From Phoronis australis (taxonomy: Eukaryota; Phoronida; Phoronidae), in contig NMRA01000760.1 in NCBI GenBank assembly GCA_002633005.1, forward strand, positions 71,432-135,431: 64,000 bases of DNA, in the 5' to 3' direction. Position numbers and translations under genes: made by a program. This document shows, piece after piece, positions 23,050 to 36,600 of this stretch; within the stretch, counting starts at the first letter, position 1, and each line of letters begins with the position of its first letter. Under the pieces are notes generated by a model. That model did no database searches. It worked only from the letters and a program-made list of their open reading frames with translations, and was not told the DNA's origin.

Positions 23050-26000
23050 TAGTTAGTGGATCTCGTGAGAACATGGCCGATATTGCAAATTGCCGGATTT
23101 TTGGCGACGTAATCAGCGATCCGAAACTGAGTGTAACTGGTAGATGTCAGAGAGTATGACGAGTGTGTGACAATCCAGAATATTTTTGGGAATACCAAAA
23201 TTCCAATCTTTAGACAATCTATAATATTCACTAATATTCCTTTCTGTTGAGAATCCCCTATTCTCAATTTTAGAATGCATTTTAAAAAAGCATGTGTTTT
23301 TAGTAATAATGCGATAATTTCCAAGGCCAATCACGTTTTCACAGTGTCCATCCCATGGTCAGTATTCATACTGTTAGTTAGCCATCGATACAAAGACAAA
23401 CAAATTTTCACTACTTATTGCAATTGAGGTTTTAATTTCAATACAATTGCAATTGTTGCTACTGCCGATCTTCATCGGCATCGGCTGACCAGCGAAGCCG
23501 AAGTCACACACTCTGCATTTTCTTTCCGGGTTCCCATCAAGCGCAATGCAAAATCGGTTTTTGCACCGTTCTGGTTTAGCTTTCCAGATGTGAGTTCGTA
23601 CGCTCTGAGTGTGCTCAATTCGAAACCGTGGGATCCTGCATTGTGTATAATGCACGTGGTGACCTCTTATGAGTAAACATCCGGGTTGTATAGATTCTTG
23701 TTGTTTTAAAAAATGCACTGTTTCAAAATAAAAGACATACTTTGCGTACCGAGCTGAAATTTACTGAACCGAAGACCTACGAGCCTATTTTTTGTACCGT
23801 CTCACCCCTAGTCAGCAGACGCTGACATGGAACAACTCGTACTGTATCAGCTTGTTTTGCATTCTTGTAAGTACAGCATACGGCCGCAGGCAATGTTAAC
23901 TATTAAAGAGTCATCTTTGCATTACCTGTAGAATGCAATCACTGCAGCTACCCATCTGCATGGAGTAGCGACTCTTACATTGTAAATAGATGCATTTATA
24001 CTCGGAACTTAATGTAGCGAATATTCGAGGATTATACTTAACAGACGTTTACGTCCCAAAATTTAAGGTGCATCGTACCACTTTAAAAAAGCGTCCATTT
24101 TACTGCTGTACACTTCCAAGTTCGAGGGTTTAATCACGAGCCGATATTTTGCATTTCACTGGCATGACCACAGATGCCCGGCCGGAATATTCTTAGAACT
24201 CCACATGCTATTGGGCAACGCTGCCATAGCCAAAGTTACAAGATTTGTTAGATCACGTTGATCATGTTCAACGCAATACAGTCTTCAAAATGGGTGCTAT
24301 ACATAGTCTAATTTACATTACAATTAGGCTAAGTTCCAATATTTCAGAAAACTCGGCAAACACTACTCTCCACATATACTCAGAGAACTCAATAAACTGT
24401 TATATTCTAGCAATCTATTGTCGTCATGGTCGCTCCCTTGGGTCTCCGCTTAGAGCACTCTCTTTTGTTGGAACCTGCACCATTTCTTGTTTTGTTTCAT
24501 ATACTGGTTGTGACGTCATCGTTCCATAAGACACCATAGTGGCGGGGTCGTCCTTTGCTGAAACCAAGAAAGAATACAACTTTGAGGTTGAGATCCCTTT
24601 TCTGTAAAGACGTTTTTGCGATTTTTCATTATAAAGCCCTGAAAGAAATAATCATATCTTTCTTCATCGCATTTTTCTCACAGTAAATCAACATTTGCTT
24701 CAACAAAGTTTGGTTTCTAATTTTGTGTTCTCAAAAAGGTAAAACTATTCCTCAACTTTCCAGGAAAAGATACCGCTGTATACTCATGTAAATCGAGCGT
24801 TCAAAACTGGTCCGACGAAACAGATATACTGGTAGAGCTCTTAACGATCACAAACAATTGAAGTAACCCCTTGTGAGACACTTCTTGTCGATGGAGGTTC
24901 AGCTAGAAGAACAAAGCACTGGGAGAAATTAACCACCATTTTCATCTAACAAGAGGGGTATTTTATTTCTCATTCGCCCATCTAAAATTATCCAGTTGCA
25001 AGGCAATTAGATATATGTTAAAAATTCAGGGGCTCATTCGAGGAGTTTGGGAGGGTTAGTCAATCGAATCCCATGGAGGCAAGGTACAGAATGGATTCGG
25101 AAGGAGATGAAAGATGATTCGTGAAACAGGATGTAATTAGCTGTAGAAAGCTGAGCTAGGATAAGAGTTTCAAGGTAGTTTCCTATCTCCTCAAAAGAGA
25201 AAGCGTGGATGTAGATGAACGAAGGCATTTCCACGGCGACCGCGGCTGCTGGAGTGGTAAAGACCGCAGAATTCATTTCTTCGGTCTACTAAACCTAATA
25301 CAGAACCTTCGCAATGAGCCTTGCATTCATCAAAAGGCTTAGAGTTGTTACGGCAATGGAAATTCAAGGTCATGTGGCCTTGTTTATCACAAAGACTTGC
25401 TCGATTGACTTTTTATACAAAAACATCTGATATGAATGTTCAATGTATAGCGGAAAATCGAAGCATCGAATCCTATGGAACGCATAAAACGTCCATGGTC
25501 ACCAGGCGACAGGGAGGAGGTCCTTGAATCTGATAACACGCATCAGTTTTCGGTGTTCCTCCTGAAATCTAAACGCTGGGTAGCTCGCTTTCAAATGAAA
25601 GTTCAGATCAATACCTGGAGTACACAGCACTGTGCACGTGGAAAAAAAACAAAACCTCATAAAAGCAAGAGAAGGCAACAAATATGAGGAAGGCAACTGA
25701 TAGTGAACTCGTACATGAGTACTGGTCGACATAAGCCACAACTAAGGTTAGTAAGACGGAGCAGATAAAACGAGTAGCTGCACTGCCGGTACATGTCAGT
25801 ATATGGTGAACGCCATCAATCTACTGTACTAATTTTACCTGCCACGTGGGATGTGAATAACTGCAATAGAACAATATTGGCATTGAAAAAGTTTCTTGGA
25901 TTCTGCGCGACATGACATTCCATAGCTCATAACTGTAAAAATCTTCTTGGGTATACACCTGTACGCGTTGCAGCGTACATACGCTGAAGTGAACGCTTTC

Positions 26001-27310
26001 TGTCCACATGTCAACTCAAATACGCCCTTAAGTGAGGCGTGACCGAGAGTTAGGAAGCGAGCTGTCTGTCATAATTGAACCAGATAGCTGAGCTGTCATC
26101 TCACCTGGGGGTGAGAATAATTAGTTCAATGAATTGTGATCGTATTTTCACGCCTTGACGAGAGGTGTCAGCACAGCTATGGTTACTTGAGGCAGGTTGT
26201 AGCTCTACGGCTGTGGTCTCAGTAAGAGCTGCAGTTGACAGACTGGGAAGCTAGTGCCTCGAAAAATAGATGACACGTTTACTACTAGGACACTGGTGAC
26301 ATCTGATACATAAGATTTTATTTACTTCTTAAAATCCCCACACACCGCTAGTAGTTAGGGAAGTAGAAAACTTCACAATGGAATGACTCAACTTTGCGGA
26401 AGCAAAATTAATCTTCTCGTTCAAGCAAAGAGTCGGCCTCCATTCGATCCATGGAGCCACCGTGTGTAATTTTGAAGCCGTATCAAGTGCCACCAACACA
26501 ACTTACCTTCGAACAGCGACGTTAAAGAACCAACGCAAAGGGTTCCAACCCAAACATGAACCAACCCGATGACTTTGAAGGTTGGCTATGCATGGCACTT
26601 AAAGCTGTTATAAATCCGCCTAGGTGTCCGTCAAAGAAACTTTTGATTTAGATCACTCCTCGTTATAAAACTAGGTTAAGTACCGAAGACCGCAAGACAT
26701 TAGCTTGCACTTGAGAAAAAACATCTTCGCTTATGGAACGGAAACAGTGAGTCTAATCCCACAATGCAACACTCCAACCCCAAAGACCTATGATTAGGGG
26801 CGGCCATTTTGCTAGGATAGGCTAGCAAGCGGTTAGTTATTGCGCGAGACCATTCTCGGCGAATAAAACGACACGCGGTGACAAGTCTACATGTTGAGCC
26901 TGGCCTTCAGCAACAACCAGCTGTGAGTTCTCTCGAAGCACTGAAATCATCATATTTTGTGATGGAAAGTGGGTTAAACAACCGATTCAATACAAATTTT
27001 CACAGCATTATTTTAGGGAAGTACATAACAGTTTTTCGATGTTAATGGCTTCATGGAAATTAGCATTGAGTTGCTCGCCTCATATTTTCGGGATCGAGCT
27101 AAAAAAGAAAAGTCAAAACCGGAACCGAGAGTTGCAGTAACAAGAGAACAAACACACGTCTGTACATACATCAGTGATTACAAATGAAGTCATCATTTTT
27201 ACCAACAGTCATGAAACATATCGAAACAATTGCAACATTTATTCATTTCACGTTACTCTAGCTAATTCAAGCACCCACAACCATGCCTATACAAATCATC
27301 TACAAAATTA
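23050..27310. other. gene-poor spacer
   Basis: Read on both strands; no coding similarity, RNA gene or repeat with definable ends recognised. Open frames are short and lack splice-supported partners. Confidence 0.45.
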
Positions 27311-27314
27311 ATAA

Positions 27315-27491
27315 GCACTGGCGTAGCCAGTTTTCAAACTGATGAGAGCAAACGAATAAATGTTACGACCTAAAAACTAAAACAGCGCCTCCACGAGGGT
27401 CTTTTTTCGATGAATTGGGGGTCCAAATACAAAGTTAAAATGCGTATCAACCGGGGGAAGACTTGTTGTACTCGTATGGCTACGCCAGTGC
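27315..27491. mobile_element. PIF/Harbinger-like MITE
   Basis: 177 bp with perfect 15-bp terminal inverted repeats GCACTGGCGTAGCCA, flanked on both sides by TAA. A 3-bp TWA target duplication is the hallmark of PIF/Harbinger elements. No transposase inside, so non-autonomous. Confidence 0.75.
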
Positions 27492-27783
27492 TAACACGTT
27501 TGTCGTCACGTGATCTACACATGCATCAAACCACATGACGCCAATCATTTCAAAACTCTAAAATGCAGTACACTAAAAGATGATTTGAAAATAAATTTGT
27601 TCGACCTTTGACACGAAGACTACTCACATTTTGCTGGGTCTGATTTTCAATGCTTAATGTTTGCTAGAAATCAAATGGTTCTCAACTTAATTTCAAGTAC
27701 TCAATAAGTAGGGTTAACTTTTCTTTTGATCCTTATGTTTCAGCTTGAGCCGCCTGTTATAGATTGGATGTTAAAATCTATGA

Positions 27784-28620
27784 CTTGCTGACATAGGTGT
27801 TACATTATCTTCTGAAAGGACTAAGGAAGGGTTGACGAGGTGTGAAGGTTGTGGTAGGATGTTTAAGTCTGTTAAAGAAAGAAAGATCCATCAGACAAAG
27901 ATGAAGTGTATATTAACCAATGGTAAGCGCTCGGGTTTACCCGATAACTCGTCGGAGTGTGTCGACCAGGAGACAAACCACCGTGTCAAACAGAATTCTG
28001 ATCCTGAGAGTGGTAAAGGTAGAAGAGCTAGTAAGTGGCCGAAATCATCTGATAAACAGGTAAGGCTGGACATGGATACGGATTTAAGCATTAATTTACA
28101 CACAATTAAAGACAGTGCAATAAGGAAAGTTCAGGTGCTGGGAAGTATGACATGTGACTATGGTACTCTGAAGTTTGGTGAGAAAGAGCAAAGGCAAAAG
28201 AAACAATTTCTTCCAAATCAAAGCAGGAGGAGGACAACCCAGTCATTAAGGAAGGAGGCGAGGAGACTATGTGCAGCCATGCAGCAGAAGGTTCATAGAG
28301 CTGAAGAGATTGGAGTACTGCTGAGGGATGTGAGAAGACAGATTGCTAATCTGAGTAGACCAGAAGGTCCAGCTGAAAAGCGCCGCCGGTCTGCAAAAGC
28401 AACAAAAGATTTCACTGAGAATCCTTTCCATGTCACGAAGCAGCTGTACAAAGAGAAGACTAGTGGTACTCTCACTGTGTCTCAGGAGAGATTGGAGGAA
28501 CACCTGGAGTCGGTATACTGTAATGAGATGAAGAAGTCTGTCCCAGAACCAGTGGCTGATCTGAGTAAGCCGTCTGCTCCTACATTTCTGCTTGATGAGT
28601 CAATGGTTAAGATGAGGTGA
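27784..28620 (+). pseudogene. LINE N-terminal zinc-finger and linker region
   Basis: A frame open from the codon after a TGA at 27781 to a TGA at 28618-28620. Near its start, a Cys2 pair (CEGCGRMF) is followed by HQTKMKC, a zinc finger of the CCHC/C2H2 sort. The rest is basic and charged, with coiled stretches. No convincing ATG; the first methionine is inside the finger, so the 5' end is probably missing. The family would continue directly into RT, which here is in other frames. Confidence 0.65.
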
Positions 28621-29620
28621 AGGAGGTCATCAGGAAGGCAAGAAGTAAGTCAGCAGGAAGACCCAATGGTGTAACCTATGCAGTGTATAAGAACTGTCTT
28701 AAGTTGGTCTCTTGTATGTGGAGCGCCTTGGTTAAGGTGAGGGAGAAGGTGGATATACCTGAGTCTTGGTGCAAAGCAGGAGAAAACTCTACTGAGTTAG
28801 GTCAGTTCAGACCAAGCTCTTTGTTGAATATTGAAGGAAAGATCTTCTACACAGTCTTGGCAAAGAGATAAACAAGATTACTCTCGGCTAATGGATTCAT
28901 TGTCACCAGCATTCAGAAGACCGGTATACCAGGATTTCCTGGGTGTCTGGAACATGTTGTATAATCTGGCCAAAAATTAGGGAAGTCAAGAAAAATAAGA
29001 ATGACCTGCATATGATCTTGCCAATGCTTATGGATCTGTTCCACACAGCATGCTGAGACTGGCAGTGGAGCTTTTTCATATTGCACAGAGGTTGCAAAGT
29101 TGCTTAATGTTGTATTTTTGATCAATTCAAGATTCGTTTCACCACAGCAAAGTATACAACAAAATATTTGAGCCTGCAATGGGATGTGCTATTTCAACTA
29201 TCCTATTTGTAATTGTAATGGAGATGATTATTAGAGGTGTCAATGAAGAGCAGTGAGGAACTTCCAGAGGAAGGTGAGATCCAGGGCTTTATGGATGACC
29301 TAACAATCTTGCAGGAGATTGCGTCTGTTGCAAAGAGAGTTTTCCAAAGACTTACTGAGTTAATTGGCTTGAGAAGAATGGCTTTCAAACCCAAGAAGAG
29401 CACGGTGTTGTCATTCAGAAAGGGTGCTGTTGTGAACTTTGACTTTGGCATTACAGGAGAAAGAGTTCCAACTGTGCGTGAGCAGGGAGTGAAATGCTTA
29501 GGAAGGTGGTATAGTTTCCCACTTGCAGATCGTCATCGAGGAGTGGAATTACAGCGACAGGCAGAGGGTGGTTTGCTAAATATCCATAAATCAGGCTTGT
29601 CAATGACCAGAGACAATTGA
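28617..29620 (+). pseudogene. LINE reverse transcriptase remnant
   Basis: 28617-28871 encodes SAGRPNGVTYAVYKNC and FRPSSLLNIEGKIF, the fingers region of the RT. The middle, 28872-29235, is frameshifted (GIPGFPGCLEHV visible near 28925). 29237-29620 carries the palm box as FMDDLT, then MAFKPKKS, and the thumb-side VKCLGRWY. At least two frameshifts and several stops make it inactive. Confidence 0.75.
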
Positions 29621-29636
29621 GCGTAAGATCGGCGAA

Positions 29637-30743
29637 ATGGTGAGAAAGTGGCTTGATTTATCCAGGATTCTCTCATCAGCAGCATTGTACAGTAAGCAAA
29701 GTAAGTTGCGTTTACCAATTACATATGTTGTAGAGGAGTACAAGGCTGCAAAGGTCAGGCTGCAATCTATGCTGTGTGAATTGAATGATAACACCATAAG
29801 AGACAAACCACCAAAGCTAAATATTGGTAGGAAGTGGAAAGTGAGTGAAACAATGAACACTGCAAGTGAGATGGCTCATCAGAAGGAATTTGTTGGTGTG
29901 GTGAGAGATGGTAGAAGAGGTATTGGAGTGACACAAAGGGAACATTTTTGGTCTGAGACAAAGGGGTCAGAAAGAAGGAAACTACGTGAGCAAGAAGTCC
30001 GGCAAATGGAGGAAGAGCGTCGTTCAGTGCTTGCTGTGCAACAGGCTCAATAGGGACTGCGGCTGAATTGGGACGATGCGGAGCTGCAGGTCATCAGCTG
30101 GAACGATTGGCAGAGTATGAGTGCAGGTCATCCGAAGTTTCTCATCCAGTCAGCACATGATATATTGCCATCACCTGCCAGTTTGGTGAAATGGGGCTTT
30201 CGGACAGATTCTTCTTGTCGTTTTTGTCATAGAATTGGTAGTTTGAGACATATGTTATCTGACTGCAGTAAGGGGCTCACGTGCGGATGGTATACTTTCA
30301 AGCACAATTGGGTACTAGATGTTATACTAGAAGCAGTTGAGTGTGCAGTAGTTTCATCCAAATAATGTCAAAAGATAAATTTCGTCAGGCAAGGGGTTGC
30401 AGTTACGAACAATGTTAAGAGACCAGCTGCTACCAATAGGCATTGGACGGTTCGAATAGAGAAGTCCCTTCCAGAGGGATTGCTCCTGTCTGGTTTGCGT
30501 CCCGATGTAGTGTTGCTCGATGAAGTGAGAAAACTTCTTGTTAATGGTGGACTAACAGTTGCATGGGAAGAGGGTTTCTGGGAAGCCCATGAACGTAAGC
30601 TGTTACGGTATGCAGAATTAGCAACTGAAATCCAGGGGAAAGGTTACAACTGTGAACTGATTCTTTTTGAGGTGAGGGTGTCGAGGTTTTCCGTCTTCGT
30701 CTTTATGGAGGTTCCTGAAAGTCGCCGTTGTGAACCATTCTAG
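29637..30743 (+). pseudogene. LINE C-terminal knuckle and restriction-like endonuclease remnant
   Basis: 29637-30053 continues the post-RT region (RKWLDLSRILSSAALYSK). 30117-30365 holds a zinc knuckle CRFCHRIGSLRHMLSDC, spacing C-x2-C-x7-H-x4-C. 30480-30743 holds LRPDVVLLDE followed by TVAWEEGFWEAHERKLLRYA, which matches the PD...ExT-W-E pattern of RLE-type LINE nucleases. Stops lie between the pieces at about 30051 and 30363. Confidence 0.7.
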
Positions 30744-31070
30744 GATGGTGCATGGTCAGAGTGTGTGGACAGAAGGCTGTGGAGGGCAGCACATGGATTA
30801 TGCGGAAGTACATGTAATATAGTCATTAAAATGGAGTTAGGACTTTATGGCCAACTGCAGCGCATTTACATTGAGCAGCTGTTGCTGGCCCACCGTGTGG
30901 AGAGATCCTGAGCTTAATGGGCCGAAATCTTGAGGACGCACTGCGCTCAGCTGATGATTGCAGTTGACCGTGGAGCACAATCATCTATCACCTAAGTCTT
31001 CAGTCGGAGTAATTAATAGGCTGGGTCTGATCTATCCTACGATGTGAGGTAGCCGTTTTAAGAAAAAAAA

Positions 31071-33612
31071 CAGTAGTAAGAATAATTAGAGTCAAAAAAT
31101 GACTGATTTTCATGATACGTACTCACAATTTCAGAAGCATAGTTTACGAACTGCTTTGGACTCCTGCTATTGATATAAAGAACAAGTGAACTCAAGTTTG
31201 AAATGTTTAGTAACTTTCTGTTTCAGTTTGGTCTCTTAAAAATGGTTTTAGATAAACTAATAAAAGAGACATTTTTAAGCCCATTACCTAAGATGGAAAT
31301 CACGAAATAGCTATGTCAAAGGTACATGGGCAACCATTGTCTCCAACATCTCCAGAGCACTAAATATTAATGAGCAAACCAAACATCGGTTCAGCGAGTT
31401 AGACTTTCCTACAGTATGTTAAAATGTACTCTCGTACATGGACCTACAATTGTCAGCTTTCTACAATTTTGTGAACACTTCATGTGAAAATGAAAGTCTT
31501 CAGTTAAAATGTTGCAAAGAAGCTAAAATTTCTCATTTCACGGATTGTCATTTCTGTTTTTAAGTCAAAAAATTATAGGTCTTATAACTTTCTATGAAAT
31601 CTGAAAAATGTCGGATATTTTATGCTTCGGCTTTGTTTAAAGAGACTCTAAATCCGCCTTCCTTAAAAAGCCCATTTGACTAGAATACTTTGCACTATAA
31701 ATCTGGTCTTAAATTTTCTTTACTCGGGTTCGAGACAATACTTGGGCTTGTTTGATAACATGCTCGATACGTTGGTTTGTACACTGCGTGTCACTGATTT
31801 TATGCGTCAAGTACACGTATAAAGGCCTTAAGCACTGCTTATCTGTCAGTATATCAATAGCCTAGAAATCATTCTTCATCTGAATAAGGAACACGCTACG
31901 ACCAAATTGAAAGCGGAAACCATCTAACTCAAACGTTGGATTTAACGTCCAAAGGCGTGTTCATAGCCGCCTTAATTAGGCCAATGCCCGCACAGCTTCT
32001 TTCAGGACCGAGGTTTTGTTCCCTGAACTCGAAACGTGATTCCACACGACTATTTAAAAATAACTTAATCTCATTTTAAAAAATAGAGTGCAAAGTATCT
32101 GAAAAAAGCCCCGGTTACCGAGACAATTTCTATTTCTAAACTGTGATCCAATCGTAATTGGATAAAACGTTTTTCACTAATTATGAAGTGCGAGAGTAAG
32201 ACCAAACTCACGTCTAAGTCTTAAGCCACTATTTCATGCTGCAGGCCCCAGTATACGATTGGCAACGTTTACGGCTTAGGAAATGTTGCCGTAGAATTGA
32301 ACCAGAGTCAACATTAAGAGATTTTCAAAAAAGAAGAGGAAATGAACTTTGTCAAAAACGTAAAAATGTGGTTAAGTGTTCGGGTTCACAATTTATTTTC
32401 AGAGGCGCTGAATGATATTTTTGGCTACAAAACAAACTTGCATTAGCATTTACGATCAATGCCTTACAAAGGATGACTCTGGGATGTTTGATTAGAAAAA
32501 TTTTTCTCAATGAGACATCATTCGAGTAACAAATGAACGCGAGGTTCAATTTGACCCCGGTCGACTAAGTTGAATTCCGTAACTAAAGGTACACGGACGC
32601 GTACTTGTAAGTCTAGTCTTCGCCGAATGGTCAAATGAGTCATTTTTATGCAAGGGAGAAACACCTGAATACTGTACTATTTAGGATACCAAAGAAAAGT
32701 GAAACAGGCAGTATGTAATACATGTACAAATCATATAAAGTTGACTGTTATTAGAAATAGAGTGAGTGCACTCTGTGTGAAAGGAGACACGTGAGAGACG
32801 GTACTGCGGTCACCCGATACAATGTACGCGTGCATTCTCCAGTTTTCGCGTGCCTACTGACTGACTTTATTTGTATATTTACAGATGCATGTTTTCTCGG
32901 ACTTTTTGTTTCTCTGAGGCGGACGTTGTTACCCATTTCGCCAAATGAGGGGTTCGTTCGAACCCCCGAGCCACCCCCCACCCCTTGGGTGCGCGCATGC
33001 ATACAGAAAATGCTTAGTGCCTAGATCACGTTTTCCGGAAATGTACGAATACAGTACCGAGTGACCCTAGAAGAGGCAATGAGTGCTAGAAAACTAAAGA
33101 ATATCAAAACACAATTTACCCAACGTTTCCTTGTACTGAATGTCTGTGAATAAATATATCCGTGGTTTATATTTCATAAGGAGTTCTACTGCAAAGGAGC
33201 TTCGTGGCAAATCGGGAAGGAAACTATTTAGGAAATGAAAACGAAACAAGACTAAGAAGGAATCCGATTATCTTTACAACAATAAATATTTCTGACATCA
33301 AAAGCTCATCGAAAGTAGAAATACATAGCTTTGATCATACCGCAAAGCAATTTAAAATTTGAAATTATACAAGTAAAATAGTTCATAATTTAAACTGTAT
33401 ATTTTCACTTGCGAAAAAGGTTTCAAAATAATTGCAAACAAATTCAGTATAAAAAAGTTCAAAGCTCTTAAGTTTGTCTAAAGAAGTACAACAATGTTGT
33501 GAAGTACTTTACACCGTACGCTTTGTGCTCGTCGAACGGGCGTCTTATAACGTCATTCTATTGGAAAACTTCACTGTAGCAATGAACAAACATAAGAATT
33601 CAGTGATAATAC
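31071..33612. other. region 3' of the last identified VGLUT exon
   Basis: Either the last VGLUT intron or 3' flank. I looked for a minus-strand C-terminal exon and found none I can support. A fragment of MITE family B lies at 32890-32999. Confidence 0.45.
32890..32999 (-). mobile_element. fragment of MITE family B
   Basis: On the minus strand this begins GCATGCGCGCACCC and runs through the same ~105 bp as the left end of the element at 62979, including CCTCAGAGAAACAAAAAGT. The other end is missing. Confidence 0.75.
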
Positions 33613-36600
33613 CTTTTGGGTTTATCTTTTCTTCCGGTTCATCGTTTTCGTGGTTCCATGTGGGTTCAACGTCATCTGGCATGTCTTCCTTAGGTGGGTC
33701 GGCCCACGGCTGTTTCTCGCCGGAAGCGAATATGGCGTAAAACGTGACACCGATGTAGTGTATAAGGGCAGCTGCCAGAAATACTTTCTGCCATTCTTCG
33801 GCAGTCTGAAACAATGGATAAAATATAATGTCTCTGAAACTCGGTCAGCGTTCTGTAGACCACAAGACATGATAAGATCCAAATGGTCATAAACATAGGT
33901 CTCCAATTAATCTTGCAAATTAAATGGTCAGGAAAAATAACCACTGAAACTGTTGGAACAGAGAGAGACAGATTAAGAAGCAAAAGTAGAGGTGGGTCGG
34001 CCACACACTGAGAAAGCCGGGATAAGGCAACGAAAGCGAGGAGGACCTATACAAAACTGGTGAAGAACTGTCAGTCTTATCACCTCTCCATCGGTATGTC
34101 GCGGAACGAGATTCGAGTGAAATCTGCCAACAGGACTAGATGGTGAACAGTCACGGAGTTATGCTCCTCACGGTAGGCCATCCAGAGGGTTAAGTCAGAA
34201 GTGACCATGCTAGCTTGCAAGGGGACATTGAATTCAGCGGACTCTCTCTGTTCGTCGGTGCTATAGGCCTACAGGCTGAACAACTTCATACCAAAAGAAT
34301 GGAGTGGTAGCCTAATTTTATCCCCCGAAGATGCATTCAGCAGCTTTATATGTGCCAACTGAAGAAAAATATGACACAATGTGGATTCGAACCAGACTGC
34401 CAACCATCAAGCTTCCACTCGTCATTCTTGCTCTGACCAAAACATATACTGCGCGCTTGTTGACGTGCATGTACTAAAAGAAACACGTGTTATACGAGGT
34501 CATGCTGATGGGGTAAAACGTCGTCTTCTTCTCCTCTTTGACTTCCGCTGCTGTCTTCTCAAATTTCTATAAACTCAGTGGCATTTGTTTTTGCATAAGT
34601 TTTAATGTCAGTGGCGGATCTAGGATATCACAAGNNNNNNNNNNNNNNNNNNNNNNNNNNNNNNNNNNNNNNNNNNNNNNNNNNNNNNNNNNNNNNNNNN
34701 NNNNNNNNNNNNNNNNNNNNNNNNNNNNNNNNNNNNNNNNNNNNNNNNNNNNNNNNNNNNNNNNNNNNNNNNNNNNNNNNNNNNNNNNNNNNNNNNNNNN
34801 NNNNNNNNNNNNNNNNNNNNNNNNNNNNNNNNNNNNNNNNNNNNNNNNNNNNNNNNNNNNNNNNNNNNNNNNNNNNNNNNNNNNNNNNNNNNNNNNNNNN
34901 NNNNNNNNNNNNNNNNNNNNNNNNNNNNNNNNNNNNNNNNNNNNNNNNNNNNNNNNNNNNNNNNNNNNNNNNNNNNNNNNNNNNNNNNNNNNNNNNNNNN
35001 NNNNNNNNNNNNNNNNNNNNNNNNNNNNNNNNNNNNNNNNNNNNNNNNNNNNNNNNNNNNNNNNNNNNNNNNNNNNNNNNNNNNNNNNNNNNNNNNNAAC
35101 ACTAAAACTGCACACATTTAAATCTTTTTTCATCCGTATAATTTTAATTACCGGGGTTAATTAATAAACTCAACGTTTCCCTACGCTCTTACTGTTTTTT
35201 TTTGCGGCAGCCAAGAGGGGGGGGGGCCCGGGCCCCCTGGGCCCCCCCCCTAAGTCCGCCTATGTAATGTAGAACTCGGTGAAACTAACCTTAGCTGGCT
35301 TCAGCACTTCACGTTATACAGTGGTTACTATGTGTCACGAGGGTTCACCTTGACTATTACTTTGCTGGGGAAACGCAGGATTTGAGTAACCATGATGGTT
35401 GAACCTCGGGATTCGCCTCCCTCCTATGGTGGACGTGGTTGGTCGATACAAGTGTGGCGGCATCCGGAGACCGGGAGGTGGGGGGAGGGGGGGGGGGCAG
35501 AGGTGGATAGTAAGGGGGCTGGGGATAGTTTGACGAAATCGAATTGGTTTGAGCCTCCCCCCAATAATTTTTACCGTCCTGCGGGCCTGCGTGAAACCGA
35601 GGTAGGCTGCCACGCCCTACTTGTCTTAAAGCGTCCTACAATGAATTTTTGAGGTTTTAGGCCGTACATAATAATTTCATAACACAAAATTTAACTAAAG
35701 ACTCACTTATTTTGAGAAATAGTTGATAAATTTTGATTTTTAAAAAAATGAGTTTTTTGGTTCCCCGCCACGTGACGTCATCAGTGGAAGACGTTGATCA
35801 GTTGACAGTATATTTGCAAATGCGGGAAGTAGTGGTTTTTTGAAGATTTAGAGAGCGAGCTTGACGAGTATTATGAAGACACGCATGGAGATGAGGGTGT
35901 TTGAAGCTGTACGAACTCGACCCTCTCGCAACTGCGTCTTCGGCCAGTGAATCATGGTTGTAGAACTTATGCCAAGTTATGTAACACGATGGTGATTTTT
36001 ACGACCTTTCTGCTAAATTTGAAAACCCGCACGTGGTCTACTATTAAAATGCTGCACATGTAACTTACGCCGTTTTTTGTCAAAGATTCCGTGACAAACG
36101 GGCAAATAAGTCCGGAGAGAGTGCCGACTCCATTGGAAATACCCATCAGTATACTGGCGTATCGAGGTGCAATATCCAGGTGATTGACGTTATAACCTGC
36201 AAAATAACGAAAGAAAGTCATCTTTGAAATTACGAATTTCAAAGCAATCGAAAGAAAAACAGCCGCACGTGTAAGAACCCAACTGCGGTTTTAAAGTTGT
36301 TAGTACAACCTTAGTGATAGAACAAAGTCCAGAGTGCGCTGAAACTTCAGGAAACATAGTTGAGTCCTTTTGGGAGTGTTTCGTGCAACCGGACACAAGA
36401 GCCTTTTATGAGTGCGGACCGTTTTTGTGAGTCTTCGAAGTTGAATTACTGGTAAGTGAGTCGTCTTCATGAGTGCTGAAATACGTTCATGAGTAAATGA
36501 GCCCTGATGGTGGCCAGTTGTTTCAAGTACCACTTGTGTGTAAAGTGTAGGGAGTGAGTACAAACTTAACCACAGTAAATTCAATAAGTATTGCTTATCG

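Larger units (their letters stand above)
27745..31070 (+). mobile_element. decayed non-LTR retrotransposon with RLE-type endonuclease (R2/NeSL-like order of domains)
   Basis: Domains in order on the plus strand, broken by stops and frameshifts: an N-terminal zinc finger, reverse transcriptase with an FMDD catalytic box, a CCHC knuckle, and a restriction-like endonuclease remnant. The order ZnF-RT-CCHC-RLE is that of R2/NeSL-type elements, but clade cannot be fixed by eye. The 3' end is placed near a short A tract at about 31057; the 5' end is uncertain. No target duplication found. Confidence 0.8.

Noticed and set aside
22860-23050. Functional tRNA gene
   Set aside because: A and B boxes are present but acceptor and other stems do not pair; SINE instead.
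34538-35164. Long frames spanning the second run of N
   Set aside because: Same artefact; the gap is inside a transposon.
35335-35652. Proline/glycine-rich open frames
   Set aside because: Driven by G-rich low-complexity sequence; no splice or homology support.
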